In this document: piece after piece, positions 9,554 through 21,412 of the stretch
Layout of the letters: each line of letters starts with the position of its first letter
How positions within the stretch are numbered: position 1 is the stretch's first letter
Assembly: GCF_030272615.1 (NCBI RefSeq)
Contig: NC_081406.1
Coordinates: 212,016,997 to 212,078,996 of the forward strand
Length of the DNA stretch: 62,000 nt
DNA from: Cryptomeria japonica
Lineage: Eukaryota; Streptophyta; Pinopsida; Cupressales; Cupressaceae
Reading direction: 5' to 3'
The notes under the pieces: generated by a model
What the model was told of the DNA's origin: nothing
Databases searched by the model: none
Seen by the model: only the letters and a program-made list of their open reading frames with translations
Made by a program: the position numbers and the translations under genes

Positions 9554-12500
9554 ATGGCTTCTTCATCTAAGCAAGTAGAGAGGCTAATGATCACATTAGA
9601 ACCTATGGAGGTTCTGGAATCAGAATGAATAGTATCTTACAATGCTTTATCTCAAGTTCCTAACGGTGTCATTGTAAAAGGTGATTTATCTAGCTATATT
9701 GATTGTAAAATCAAAGATTTAGGGTCATTGTCAATTTATTCTCAATTGAAATCCCTTTGCAATAAGAGCGGAAAGATTAAATTTGAGTATATCAAGTTTT
9801 ATGAGAAGGGTTTTCACAATGCAACTTATTTTCTTGAGGATTTTGAAGAGAAACACATAAGAATCATTCTTAGTTGTGTTCATGGTGAAAACATTTATCT
9901 AGAAAGGACACATACTATAACCAAGAAAGTTATTCAAGTTGTGACTAGTTTTTGGTCAACTGGTGAAGTTCCCAAGATGAGGCGAATTTCTAAAGAGGAT
10001 GTAACCACTTTAACCTCATCTACCTCTGATGGGCATGTATTTTTTGTTAATAACATTAAGGACCCAACAGTTAAACTGGCTACTATGGTTATAGGCTACA
10101 GGATATTCTATTCTAGTAGAGTGAACAGTGTGCCATCTACAACAATGCATACAGCCTATAAAATGATTGTTCAGGATGCAGATTATGACCTATGTGAGGC
10201 CATAAGGAGTCAATTGATGCTAAATCTCTAGTCAATTAAGAAGGACATTAGTCAGAAGTTCAAATTTGGTCAGTTATTGATTGGTTTATTCTTTTACTTT
10301 CAGAATTTCCTACCAAGAATTGGTGACATTGAATGGTCTAAAGACCTACCGATAACTGCTCAGATCAAGAATAACATTAAGGTTGTTAATAAAACTTTGT
10401 CTACTGCAATGAACAAGTATTTCAATAAATTTTAGAAGAAAATGAGTATGAGGGTAAGGCTACCTGAGGATGTGGTGAAAAATATTGTTAAGAACATAAT
10501 TTTCATAGTCACCACTAATTTTTCTCTAATGGAAGCTATTGAACCGAGAGAAGATGAAATGGAAGACATGAGCTATGAATTCAATTATGACTTATTAATT
10601 GGTTATGCCAATAACCTATTGGAATCTCCAGTGGACAAGAAGAAGAAAAGAATGGATACTATTGAGGAGAAAACTGCAAAGGATGAAACCAGTAGTGCTC
10701 AACCCAGTATTGTTAAAGGAAAGAAGAAGAAGAAGGTTGAGAAAGCACCTTCAACACCCTCTGTACCTACTAATACAAGAGTGAAGTGAAGTGTCCAAGT
10801 CAAAAAGGAACATGTACCCAAAGTAACTTCTATGAAGCAGACTACAACAAATAAGAAAGGCTAACAATTGATTCTTCAAGCAGAATCTGATCATACTGAT
10901 ATTGAGGAGGAACCCAAAAAAATGAAAGTAACAGGTAAAGAAGCTAAACCAGTAAAAGAAGTGCCAAAGACAAGTATTCCTATTAATGTCTTATCTTACA
11001 AGCCTATGAATGATTTTGAGAAGACACTGAAAATATTAGGGATGAACAAATTTGATAATGTCCAGAAATGTTTTGATTCATTTGATGAAGATTAGAAGGA
11101 ACAAATTATTCAATAGGTAATCAACTATTTATGTCAATATAATAGATTACCTCAAGATCTTAAAGATGATATTTCTGATTCTTTGTATTCTATTCTTGCA
11201 AATAAGTGGCAAATTTTTGTTGACAAAGATCAAGAAATTATTGATAATGTATTTATTCAATATTTTCCTAAATTATCTAGAGATGAATTAGTTGCCTTAC
11301 TTGATAATTACAAAGGACAGTTTATCTCTAAGGAAAGAAGATTGAAGTTATTGAATGGGAAAACTCAATCTGTTGAAGTTGAGACTCATCAAATAGCTGA
11401 AAATTTTCAACAAATGTATAAGCATTCAAAGTCTTATGATGATGAACAAATAGAGCCTGAAGTACGATCGAAAATGGATGATGAAGAAATAGTACAAGTC
11501 GATATTGTCTGTCTTATCAAGAAGAAGGATGACACTACTTCCCAACTGATGATCTTTGTTGATGACATACATGATACCATTGATCTATTTAGGAATATCA
11601 TTGAACCTAATAAGCAGCCACCTATAATTATTGATTCACAAGTCAATACAGTGGATATACTGACAACTCAACCTAGTGTGCATATTCCACCCCCATCGGT
11701 AAAAGATCAACTAGTGAAATCATAACTCCCACCGGTTTCATAGGCTACCTAGGAGAAACCAGCAGAAAAGGTTGCAGAGAAGACCTTTGAACATGAAAAG
11801 GAGAAAGAACAAGAGGGAGAGAAAATTGAGAAGGAGAAATTTGTTGAACCAGAGAAGGAATTAGTCAAGCAACAAAATGATGATGATGATGATGATGATG
11901 ACTCATTTGGCATCAAAGGACCTATAGATGTTAACAATATGAGTGCATCAAAATTGTTGGAGATTGAAAATGTGATACAATCCAAAGCACAGAAGAAGAG
12001 GTTTAAGGAATAGAGGAAGGAAGCATAAACCATCCAAACTATAGTTGAAATTTTGTCAACTCTTCTACTGGAGACTACTATTGGGAATTTGTCAACACCT
12101 ATTGGCAAGCTTGGCCAGTTGGTTGAAAATGCTTCTGACCAACTCAAGTCCCTTGAGGAAGTAGCTCAGACTATAGCTGATAAAAACTACAGGAAGAAAA
12201 GAGGAGAACAAATAATGAAATATATTGATACAGGGAAGATTGCTTTATCCCTAAATAAAGATATTTTGAGAAAAGCTATTGAGTCAGGAGGCAGAATTCT
12301 AGCCTACAAATCTAATGTTTCATTTTTCTATGCTGATATTGGTAAGAAGAGAACAAAGATAAAACTGGAACTAGAAAAGATATGTAATGCCTACATACCT
12401 TTACAGGACTCAGTCTTAGCTTTTGGCAAATCTATGGATGATTTGCAAAATTGGTTAGATGTCTATAATTTTGAATAGGAAAAGAGACTTTGATCGCTGA

Positions 12501-12730
12501 AGGAGTTAAATAAATTATTGAGACCAAAGGTGGCCATCTTGCAATGAGTATATAGGGATGCAGAAGTGGTTTTGGTGACTCCAGAGATGAGTACACTTGA
12601 TGCAATGAACAAATTTTTTGCACAGATTATGACAATCATTGAGATTTATGACACTTTATTGGAAACATGGGAAAATGATTTTTCTCAAATTAAGATTATT
12701 TCAATGACATTTTCTTGCAAATTGAAGTGA
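9554..12730 (+). pseudogene. Element F ORF2: long conserved protein of unknown function
   Basis: ATG 9554 to TGA 12730 is one uninterrupted reading frame of 1,058 codons, carrying about 15 in-frame stops but no frameshift. I do not recognise the protein. Residues ~25-225 look like a folded domain; a Lys-rich tail (KGKKKKKVEK) follows near 390, then more folded-looking segments near 490-650, an acidic Asp run near 775-782 and a helical C-terminus (LSTPIGKLGQLVEN). There is no signal peptide and no clear membrane segment. The start region resembles the ORF2 fragment of G at 33261, so this is a family protein rather than captured random sequence. Possible readings are an Env-like or accessory ORF, or a transduced host gene; neither is shown. 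Confidence 0.7.
11877..11902 (+). repeat. GAT trinucleotide run in F ORF2
   Basis: Eight consecutive GAT/GAC codons encode a poly-Asp stretch in the ORF2 frame. It is a small simple repeat that has stayed in frame. Confidence 0.85.
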
Positions 12731-12994
12731 ACACTCCTTAATGCAGACTTTTTAAGTTTTTGTATATGTAAACATTTGATGCAAATTTTGCTATATATAT
12801 ATATATGTATTTTACTTTTAAATTTGGCATTGTTGTCAAAGGGGGAGTATAAATATGTATGTGTTGTGAAAATTTTGTATGTATTGTTAAGGGGGAGTAG
12901 GAGTAGAAATATATGTGTAAATTTTTTGTAAGCACACTTAGTTGTAAAGTTGTAAAATTTTCTAAGTGTTGCCATCAATTCCAAAGGGGGAGAT
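12731..12994 (+). promoter_or_regulatory. F 3' noncoding region with three polypurine-like tracts
   Basis: CAAAGGGGGAG occurs near 12836, AAGGGGGAG near 12889, and CCAAAGGGGGAGAT at 12981-12994 directly abuts the 3' LTR. The last is the plus-strand primer site (PPT). Repeated upstream copies resemble the multiple PPT-like motifs described for Sirevirus-type copia elements; that link is by analogy. Confidence 0.8.
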
Positions 12995-14027
12995 TGTTGG
13001 ATTAATGATGATTGTAATGAATGACTTCATATGTTGTCATTAATGAAATATGTACACACACACATGTTCACAATGTCTATCGGTATTGGAAGTTTTATTT
13101 TATGATGGTTTAGAGAGTGTCAAACCGATACATGGAGACAACCAGTATATACAGGAATAACTTGACACCAACCTGAAGATCCAACGGAGACCATCAAAGA
13201 AGCAATGGAGGACAATCGGTTTGCATCTTGAAATGGTTAAATCTAACCGGTATTCACTAATTATGTGATGAGTTACCCTAACCAACAACTTTTGGTAGTA
13301 ATTTGTGATGAGTTATGTTTGATTGTCCAAATACACTACACCTAGGAAATTGTGATATAATTTCTAGGCCGATGTGAAATCTAAAAATCTATATAATGAC
13401 ATTATGATGAACTATTTTGGAGACATGATATGAGATGATTGGATGTGAAGATAGAAGTGATAATTTGTTGAAGGCATTGCCGAATATGTTGGTGATGCAG
13501 TTTTGAGTGCGTAGAAGAGGATCTATTCAAGCAAGTTGTGCTACTTCTAGATCACACCACCTATTGTTTTCTAATCACTACAACAGTCAAATCCCCTAAC
13601 TGGGTAAGCTCTAACAAGATTCATTATACAAATCCTTAAAAAAGGTGATCCATTAGTTTGGATTTAGAAATTCTCTACTGAGGTTACTCCTAATAGGGTA
13701 CTACCTTTAACAAGGTATAGCTCCTTACAGAGCTTTGGGATCTTTAATAGGATTCACTCCTAGCGGAGCACTTTTGTAGACCTTAACTGATCAGTTACCT
13801 ATTACTGCAAATAGTTAACATGTGAGTCCCATCTCACCGTGGTTTTTCCCATTTGGGTTTTCCACATATAAACACTTGTGTTATGGTGGATGCTTTAATA
13901 TCATTTTGGATTGCATGCATAATGTTGAGTAAACTTATTAAGTATATCTACCGATCAGTGTTTAAAGTAGTATTATTTTTTATGTCACTGATTCCCCCCC
14001 CCCTCCTAGTGCTTTATAAGTCTATCA
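12995..14027 (+). repeat. 3' LTR of element F
   Basis: It starts TGTTGGATTAATG and ends GTCTATCA, followed by the TSD ATGAA. It contains the same blocks as 6578-7700. The U5 C-tract is expanded (C11-12 near 13993) and one arm of the hairpin is altered. Confidence 0.93.
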
Positions 14028-14032
14028 ATGAA

Positions 14033-14254
14033 GAGAGAATATGATGAGTTTGAGCAACTTGAAGCACCATTTGATAGAAGAGTACAGAAAGGATAGGTAC
14101 GAAGTAAGTATGAATGAAAAGCACCTTTTAAATGTTTTGGATGTAACAAGATTGGTCATTTTGCATCTAGATGTCCTAAAAGAAATTCAAGATTTGAAGA
14201 AAGAGTTAAAAGATGATTTAAGCCTAACTCTAGATATCAGAACAAGTATAGATT
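14033..14254 (+). pseudogene. Element E gag, C-terminal part with zinc knuckle
   Basis: Directly after F's right TSD the sequence continues E's Gag: a Glu-rich linker, then FKCFGCNKIGHFASRCP, an intact CCHC knuckle (C-X2-C-X4-H-X4-C). Frameshifts and a stop occur. The coding match ends at AAGTATAGATT (about 14244-14254), where insertion X begins; the expected next residues (KKNRDKSCY) are found at 25117. Confidence 0.82.
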
Positions 14255-17060
14255 TTATAGAGCCCCTCCCCGATCAAGCTCTTGTCAACCTAGTTTTACC
14301 ATGGTTGACCTTATTAATAGTTTGTATGGATGATTGGTACACTAGGTAAAGATGCTACAATCCAATAGGATGGGCTATGTTAGACGGATAAATTAGTGAG
14401 AAAAGTAATCGAACCATGTTATGAAATTATTTTACCTTGCAGTGCACATTTTGATGCATTATGGATCTAGATTCTATATGATCCAGTGATTGGATAATAT
14501 TGATATTATGTATGTCATTTATTTATGAATTTGTAGTACTTCATTATGATTTTAGAAAACATGGATGCATGCCTTACGAATGATTGAATTTCATGATGAT
14601 TATGATGATGCCATTGAGTAAATTACTTCATGTGGATTCTATTGGATAATTGATAATTTGATTGTTATGATGTAAAGTGTATGCAAAGTGTTTGGTTTGT
14701 ATTCTTTTCATATATTAATATTGCATATGATTATTTGATATTACTAATGTGGGAAGTGATATGTGCAGGAAAACTAATCCATGTGACCATGTAAACTATT
14801 CAAAGAAACAAGCTAAACCTATGTGCATTTGTGAAGCTAAGGGTTGTCTATTTGGAGAGACAACACCTCGTATGTAATGTGTTTATATTTGTAAATGTAA
14901 ATTCTTGAATGTGTGTTTAATTTGTTAATTCCAAAAAAGGGACATTGCCATGCGTATTAAAGTATTGTGTATTTTTATGGTGTCACTTGACACTTGTGTT
15001 GTGGAGCGAGTTGGCAATGACATGTCCCTTGGAGGGAATTTGTATAACCATTGCATTATTCAAAATATATTAGTGTGGTCCCAATAGAGCCTTGGTGAGA
15101 GAGTCAATAGAATGGTCAACTCAAGTTTGACCCGTAGGTAAACTTTAGGTGAGTTTCTAGAGGGTCAAACTAACTCCTAAGGTTAGGTTTAGGGAATTTT
15201 TGAAGGCCCATATGTTATACCTATGAGTAAAGGTTAATTTTAACCATGTGACCACTCAAATGTGACTGTCAAGTCACCTCAAAAATTGATTTTTCCAAGA
15301 TGGACGAAATTCAACTTTTGAGGATTTCTCCTTGGTTAGACAACCTTCCATTTGAGTGATAGTTGCTCTTCCCCACTTTCTCTTACCTTTTTCAGTTTCC
15401 ATTTTTAGAAAGCATGTAAGAGGTTGGGAAGACCAACCTATGAAGTCTCACATACTTTCCAAGAGATTGGAAAGTGTGAGAAAAGTCTACAAAGGGAAGG
15501 GATTCAAACTTAGGATTTTGATCACCCACTCTCCATCTTGGAGACTTAGATTTTTTGTTGGAAATTTGATTTTAGAGGTTGCATTTTTAAGTTTTAGGAA
15601 GAAAATACTAGTGGATTGGGCAGCTCTCCTTCAATCATTTCTCATACCATTTGCAGGATCAAAGGTTTGTAGTGTTCTTCCATACATTTGGAGTACCATT
15701 GTTAAATGTGAAGGAAAAATTGCTTTTGTATTTAGCTTTTGTTGTTTATGTGATTTGGGGTGTTGGATGTCAAGTTCCTTCTTTGTGTTTGTCTTTGTGT
15801 TTTTTGTGATTAATATGTGTTATGGGTGTTTCAAGGCCATACTCACCCTTGGAAGGGTAGATTAGCCTTGGGGTGAAGGGTTTCTTGATAGCCTATGAGT
15901 GTAGAGACTCTCTTCTTGGAAGAGAGAGATACACAAGGGTTATGGGACCCTTGCTGCATTATTTTTATGCTTATGCAAAAAAGGGTCATAAGGGGAGATA
16001 TAGGCTTGTAAGCCATGGGGGACATAAGGTTTGTTTTGGGTCAGGTATGTGACCTTAAGTTGGTTGTATTTTGGTATCCTTGGGAAGGCATTTGTTTCTC
16101 TTTCTTGCAGAACTCCTCTAGGTGCTTGGTCCACCTTCACCCCACAAAGTTAGTCACATAGTGACATTTTAAATCCTTGGGTTGGGAGTTTATGTGTTGA
16201 TTAATATTTTCTTACATATGTGGTTGAGTTCAGTTGTATCCTGTTTAGCCTTGGTTCTCCTAGCTCGGGGATGGCCTCTTGTAAGCCTAGGATGGGAGGT
16301 CAGCCTCCATGGTCATATTCCAAACTTTATTTGTAGGTTTCTTGTTGAAAGTAGGAGAAGAAAGAAAGGATGTTATCCTTGTGGAAGACTTGAAGAAATA
16401 TGTTCTACATGTGTATTGTTGTTTGTGCATCTTATGTGTACCTTGAGAAATTTTGAAAAGAAAAGAAAATGTAAAAAGGATACTATTCTTGCTTTTTATT
16501 GTAAAAAAAACAAGAGACTTGAATGTAGTAATGTTACTATTGCTGTTGTAAAATGGAAATAGAAAGAAAGAAATGTATTTTATGTCACTTTCTCATTCAA
16601 TAGTTCAAGAAGATAAAGTTAAGTTGTAATATTTTATCTTAGTTGTAATGTCTAGTAAAGAAAATAAATGAGAACCTAGACCTTTTATTTACTGCAGATT
16701 TATCTTCTATTCTCCATTTGTTGTCTAAAACTATTTAAGTTTGAATTTTGACATGCAGTTTTAAATAGATATGCTTGCAACTCATTTCTATTTAAATCAT
16801 TCCTTGAAGTTTATAAGGTAGTAATAATATGTTGGTAGTAGGAAAATGTAAATCCATAAGGTAGTTACATGAAATTAAATTTCATATTTTAATCTTGTGT
16901 TTATTCATTTATTTGCATAAATTTTTAATGCTGGTTAGTTTCGACGAAAAGAAAAAAAAAACAATGCTATTAGAAAACTATTGTGTAAATAAAGAGAAAT
17001 AATTTTAGAGAAAATAGTTATTCATTATAGTGTTTTGAATGGAAATTTTTTTATATAAAC

Positions 17061-17091
17061 ACACACACACGATATATATATATGTATATAT

Positions 17092-17142
<51 letters not shown>

Positions 17143-17190
17143 CATATATAAATATATACATATGTGTGTGTGTGTGTGTGTGTATGTATA
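17061..17190. repeat. Compound AC / TA / TG microsatellite, self-complementary
   Basis: Short AC and TA runs are followed by a long AC run (about 17094-17130), TA-rich sequence, then a TG run (about 17163-17183). The AC and TG arms are complementary, with the TA segments pairing inside, so the block can fold as one long hairpin. Confidence 0.9.
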
Positions 17191-17481
17191 TAGTGATATT
17201 TTATATATATAATGCATGTAAATAAAATGATGTTACTAAAACTAAAAAAATCCCTGTTCTAAAACTGGTTATTCCAAAGTGAAAGTTTATCAATATATAT
17301 ATATATATATAATTGCATCTCTTATTACAAATCAAAAGCCTAATTAAAGAGAGGCCGATTTAATAAAACTTTTTTTTTAAAATAAAAATATATAAAAATT
17401 ATCGATTGTTGGCAGCTCGGGGGTGGGGGAGCAAAAGGCTCCACCCCACCCCATGGGGAGTGGAACACACAGTGTGCCATG

Positions 17482-17539
17482 ACCCACACAGTGAGGGTCG
17501 CAACCCACACAATGAGGGCCACAACCCACTGTGTGGGCC
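17482..17539. repeat. 21-bp tandem repeat, 2.7 copies, GC-rich
   Basis: Units at 17482-17502, 17503-17523 and partial 17524-17539 begin ACCCAC. They sit in a GC-rich island (about 17415-17585) just left of element A. The last unit forms CCCAC-TGT-GTGGG. Confidence 0.8.
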
Positions 17540-17585
17540 ATTACCTTGAGTGGCTCATAGACCACTAGTGACGAGGGGCTCAGCT

Positions 17586-18637
17586 TGTTAGGTCCCGGAG
17601 ACAACTGAGAGGGGGGGTGAATCAGTTGTCTAATAAATTCAAACCAAAACCTATTTAACCAACTTAATGCTTAATACCGGTAAACCAGTTAAGTATGTCA
17701 GTAGATAGTGTTAATAGTACATTGCTATACCGGTAATGATTAATGCATGAAACATAAACATAAAGTCATCCACAACACATAACACCAATATTTGTACGTG
17801 GAAACCCTGTAAGGGGAAAAACCACGGTGGGAAACCTTACCCACAATCAGATGATACTACTACAGATAGTAAGTGTACATAAATGGGGTCTGCACATGCA
17901 GAAAGGCCAACAGCCTAGAGCTCACTGCTCAATCACAAAATGGGAGTCACACTGACTACAGTTGGATGGTTAAATCCAATAAGAATGTACTGCACAAAAT
18001 AGCATCTTCATATACTAGATTCAGTACCGATGTAATGCTGATATGCTTCTACAAAAACCTAGCTTCACCTTCAAATGATGTATTCATGTATACCTCTGCT
18101 TAATCTTGCATATACCTTCACATAATTCTTCTTCGCATTCCACATTCGATCTTACAAATAAGATCTTACATTTATACCATAACTTAAGACCAATTTTAGT
18201 AGGTCGGCTCCACAAGATATTACAATAAAATCATTTTACAAATAATATAATATCCGATGCAATAACTGATTAAACATGTCAGTTTAATGCATTTACAACA
18301 ATAATAAATCATCTCCATAGCGTACCATGCTAATCTGGAAAAGATAAACCTACCGATGTAACCCTAGATAACCCTGGGCCTATTTGCTAGTAAAAGAAAA
18401 TATGAATATACCAATGATTAATTCTTCAAAACAAAGTGTCCACATGATGTCTTCGACATTACCAAGTGTCTTCCATATCATTCCAAGTGTCGATGATCAT
18501 TATATCCTGTCGATGAACCATATACCAGTAACTATTCAATAGTTACTTGCTTGTCCGTGAATGTTGTTGGATCTCCAAATTGCTAGTGTTTCAATAGGTG
18601 TTGACATCAATGACAAAACCATACCAAAAAACCAACA
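17586..18637 (-). repeat. 3' LTR of element A
   Basis: In minus sense it starts TGTTGGTTTTTTGGTATGG at 18637 and ends GGGACCTAACA at 17586. It matches 22909-23960, 37664-38743 and D's 5' LTR. A TATAAA box is at about 18170-18175 (minus). Confidence 0.95.
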
Positions 18638-18650
18638 ATCTCCCCCTTTG
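18638..18650 (-). promoter_or_regulatory. Polypurine tract of element A
   Basis: Minus-strand AAAGGGGGAGAT abuts the 3' LTR start, as expected for plus-strand priming. Confidence 0.9.
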
Positions 18651-18731
18651 GCATTGATGGCAACACAAGATGGAAAAACCATCAAAGTGCCAAAACAGAA
18701 ATGCCAAATACCAAAAAACAATCAATCTCCC

Positions 18732-19258
18732 TTAAACAACAATCTCTCCCCCTGGGAGCAACATGTGTTTATCAAAAGATTTATCTGAAAGTTGTTCTTT
18801 AGTATTCACATAAACTAGTTTTATCTCTTTTTCTTCAACTTTTTCCCTTAGAAAATTCAGTTTGATAGAAACATGTTTTGTTTTAGAATGTAATACCGGA
18901 TTCTTAGATATATGAATTGCTGCAGTGTTATCACAAATATAGTAATAGGTCCCTTTCATTTTACCTTTATATCTTTCAACATTTGCTTAAGCCATAGTAC
19001 CTGTGTACAGTTAGTTGCTGCAGCAACATATTCTGATTCTGCTGTTGATAAAGATGTACAACTCTGTTTCTTACTCAACCAAGAAACTAATCTTTTTCCA
19101 AGAAAGAATGCTCCTCCATTGGTGCTTTTTCTATCATCCACATCTCCTGCCCAATTTGCATCTGTGTATGCTCATAGGTCAAAATTTTCATCTCTAGGAT
19201 ATCATAATCCAAGATTTGTTGTGCCTTGTAAGTTCCAAAAAATCTTTTTTACTGCTAA
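18732..19258 (-). pseudogene. Element A RNase H region, truncated
   Basis: This is copia-type RNase H. Landmarks are [36 protein letters not shown] and CDNTAAI, followed by HSKTKHVSIKLNFL. A frameshift lies near 18957 and the usual tail (DIFTKPLPKE) is missing, replaced by unrelated codons after KEQLSD; comparison with B shows a deletion of about 300 bases here. The domain would degrade RNA in RNA-DNA hybrids. Confidence 0.85.
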
Positions 19259-20311
19259 TTAAGGATTTTCCCTAGGATTACTTTGAAATCTAGAAACAAT
19301 ACATAATGCTTTCATAATATCAGGCCTGGTTTGTGTCAAATACAGTAAACCTCCTATCATAGATTTGTATCTAGTTGGATTAACAGGTGTAGATTCATCC
19401 CTTTGAGATAATTTGTCACTTGTAGTCATAGGTGTGCTTACCGGTTTAGAGTTCTCCATCCCAAATTTCTTTAGTAATTCTTTCAAGTACTTGGATTGAC
19501 TCAAAAAAATACCTTTATTAGTCTGTGAAATCTGCAATCCTAAAAAGAATTTTATTTCTCCAATCATAGACATTTCAAATTCTTGTCGCATTTTAATAGA
19601 AAATTCCTTACATAATCCATCTTCTCCTCCAAAGATTATATCATCAACGAATACTTCAATAATCAAGATGTCATCATTAGTTACTTTGTAATATAAATTG
19701 CTATCTGTGTTTCCTTTAGTAAAACCAATCTTTAAAAGATACTTATCCAACATTGCATACCAAGCTCTTCGGGCTTGTTTTAATCCATACAGAGCTTTTC
19801 TTAACCTGCAAAACATATCATTGTCATCTGTCAAAGAAAATCCATCAGGTTGATCAATATATACTTCCTCTTCAAAATCTCCATTCAAAAATGCACATTT
19901 AATATCCATTTGATAAACTTTGTAGTCCTTGTGAGCTACAAAAGCCAAGAATAATCTGACTGCCTCAATTCTGGCTACTGGTGCAAAGGTTTCATTGTAA
20001 TCAACTCCTTCTTTCTGAGAATATCCCTTACACACTAGTCTTGCTTTATTTCTAACAACCTTACCATCTTCATTAAGTTTGTTTCTAAATACCCATTTGG
20101 TTCCAATTACATTTTTATCTTTAGGCCGGGGAACTAATGTCCAAGTATTCTTTTTCCCAGTTTGTCCTAATTCTTCTTCTGTAGCTTTAATCCAAAATTT
20201 ATCTTCACATGCCTCATTGATAGATGATGATTCAATTTGAGAAATAAGACATACCTCTTCATTTGCCAATCTTCCTCTTGTCATAACTCCTTTAAATTTG
20301 TTTCCATTTAT
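19259..20311 (-). pseudogene. Element A reverse transcriptase
   Basis: The 341-codon open segment (19259-20284) covers most of the copia [21 protein letters not shown], the [17 protein letters not shown] motif, [13 protein letters not shown] and the catalytic [11 protein letters not shown]. The core residues (D in DIK, FVDD) are present. It is in the same frame as gag and IN upstream and as RNase H downstream, and is bounded by stop codons. Confidence 0.9.
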
Positions 20312-21412
20312 CTAATCTTCAGAATGATTCAATCTTACATACCAGGGTGTCTTAGTTTGTTGTTGTTCTTCAACTACTGTGGAATCCTTTGATGATACCG
20401 AGGTAACCGGATCTTCATTCTGTACCATCAGATTTAGTGTAGGTTCATTTGTCACAATTTCTGTTGTCAGTTCAGAGTCTATATACCTTGAAGTTCCTCT
20501 GAATTGTTCATCAATCTTTACATTTGTACTCTCATCAATTTTCTGCAATCTCTTATTAAAACATCTATATGCTTTGCTCTTAGATGAATAACCAAGAAAT
20601 ATTCCTTCATCACTTCTAGGATCAAATTTGTCAATATATTCATCTCTTCTAATATAACATTTACTTCCAAAAATTCTGAAATACTTAAGAGTAGGAGTAT
20701 TACCAAACCATAGTTGATGAAGGGTCTTACCAGTTTCACCTTTGATGTGAACTTTGTTGAATGTATAGACAACAGTGCTAACTACTTCTCTCTAGTACAC
20801 ATGTGGTAGATTTGCTTCTGATAACATACTTCTTGTTGCATCTAAGATAGTTATGTTTTTCCTTTCAACAACTCCATTTTGTTGTGGTGTCCGAGGTGCT
20901 GATAACTGTCTTTTGATTCCATTCACTTCACAGAATATATTAAAGTCCTTATATGTGAATTATCCTCCTTGATCTGATCTTAAACATTTGATTTTCTTAC
21001 CGGTTTCATTCTCAACCATTGCTTTGATTAGTTTAAACTTTCCAAGTGCTTCTGATTTTTCTCTAACAAAAGTAACCCAGCACATTCTATAATAATCATC
21101 AATAATTATCATGAAATATCTATCACCTTGTAAGCTTTTAGTTCTAGCTGAACCACATAAATCAGTTTGAATCAAATCAAGAGCATTATTGGATTTTTCA
21201 AGAATACTTTTGAAACTACCTCTAACTTGTTTTCCAAATTGACATTCCTTACAAATTGTATTTTGGGGTTTCACAATTTTAGGTAGATCTCTAACTGCCT
21301 TAGAAGTACTAATCTTTACCATGCAATCAAAGTTTGCATGACATAGTATCTTATGCCATAACCAACTTTCATCTATATGTGCAATCAAGCATGCCTTTTC
21401 ACTGTTATTCAA
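20312..21412 (-). pseudogene. Element A integrase and linker
   Basis: The pre-integrase HHCC zinc region (WLWHKILCHANF, ICKECQFGK) and the DDE core start (TDLCGSARTKS, CLRSDQGG) are seen. A TAA at 20960-20962 replaces the Glu codon after DQGG; the same stop is in D. C-terminal integrase (APRTP-like region, [18 protein letters not shown] equivalents) continues in frame with further lesions, then a variable linker to RT. The enzyme would insert element DNA into chromosomes. Confidence 0.88.

Larger units (their letters stand above)
6578..14027 (+). mobile_element. Element F: complete LTR element without any pol genes
   Basis: LTRs at 6578-7700 and 12995-14027 start TGTTGG and end CTATCA. The TSD ATGAA is exact at 6573-6577 and 14028-14032, inside E's gag. 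A perfect PBS follows the 5' LTR and a polypurine tract abuts the 3' LTR. The 5.3-kb interior holds a Gag-like ORF1 (7763-8959) and a long unassigned ORF2 (9554-12730). I see no protease DTG/DSG, integrase HHCC or DDE, RT YVDD-like or RNase H motif in any frame. It is a non-autonomous element that inserted after E and must have used another copia element's enzymes. Confidence 0.92.
14255..17585. mobile_element. Insertion X, left part (unresolved, possibly an old gypsy LTR)
   Basis: This stretch separates E's gag from its continuation at 25113. I find no protein family. An open frame at 15356-15865 (169 codons) has no motif and low-complexity hydrophobic sequence. No PBS, PPT or internal LTR pair is visible. 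The right end of X (25100-25112) reads TTTGGGCATGACA, the form of a gypsy LTR end, which suggests a solo or truncated LTR. Its left terminus is not of the expected TGTCATGCCC form, so it may be deleted. Confidence 0.35.

Noticed and set aside
9554-12730. Stop-codon reassignment as explanation for stops in F ORF2
   Set aside because: All three stop codons occur, and neighbouring elements use normal stops; decay by C-to-T is simpler.
15356-15865. 169-codon open frame in X
   Set aside because: No recognisable domain, hydrophobic low-complexity sequence, no homologue in the window. Chance length is plausible in this composition.
17873-18103. A 76-codon open frame repeated at 17873, 23192, 37953 and 47104, antisense to the A/B LTRs
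   Set aside because: It starts at GTG rather than ATG, lies wholly inside LTR sequence and has no motif. Conservation is explained by LTR relatedness.
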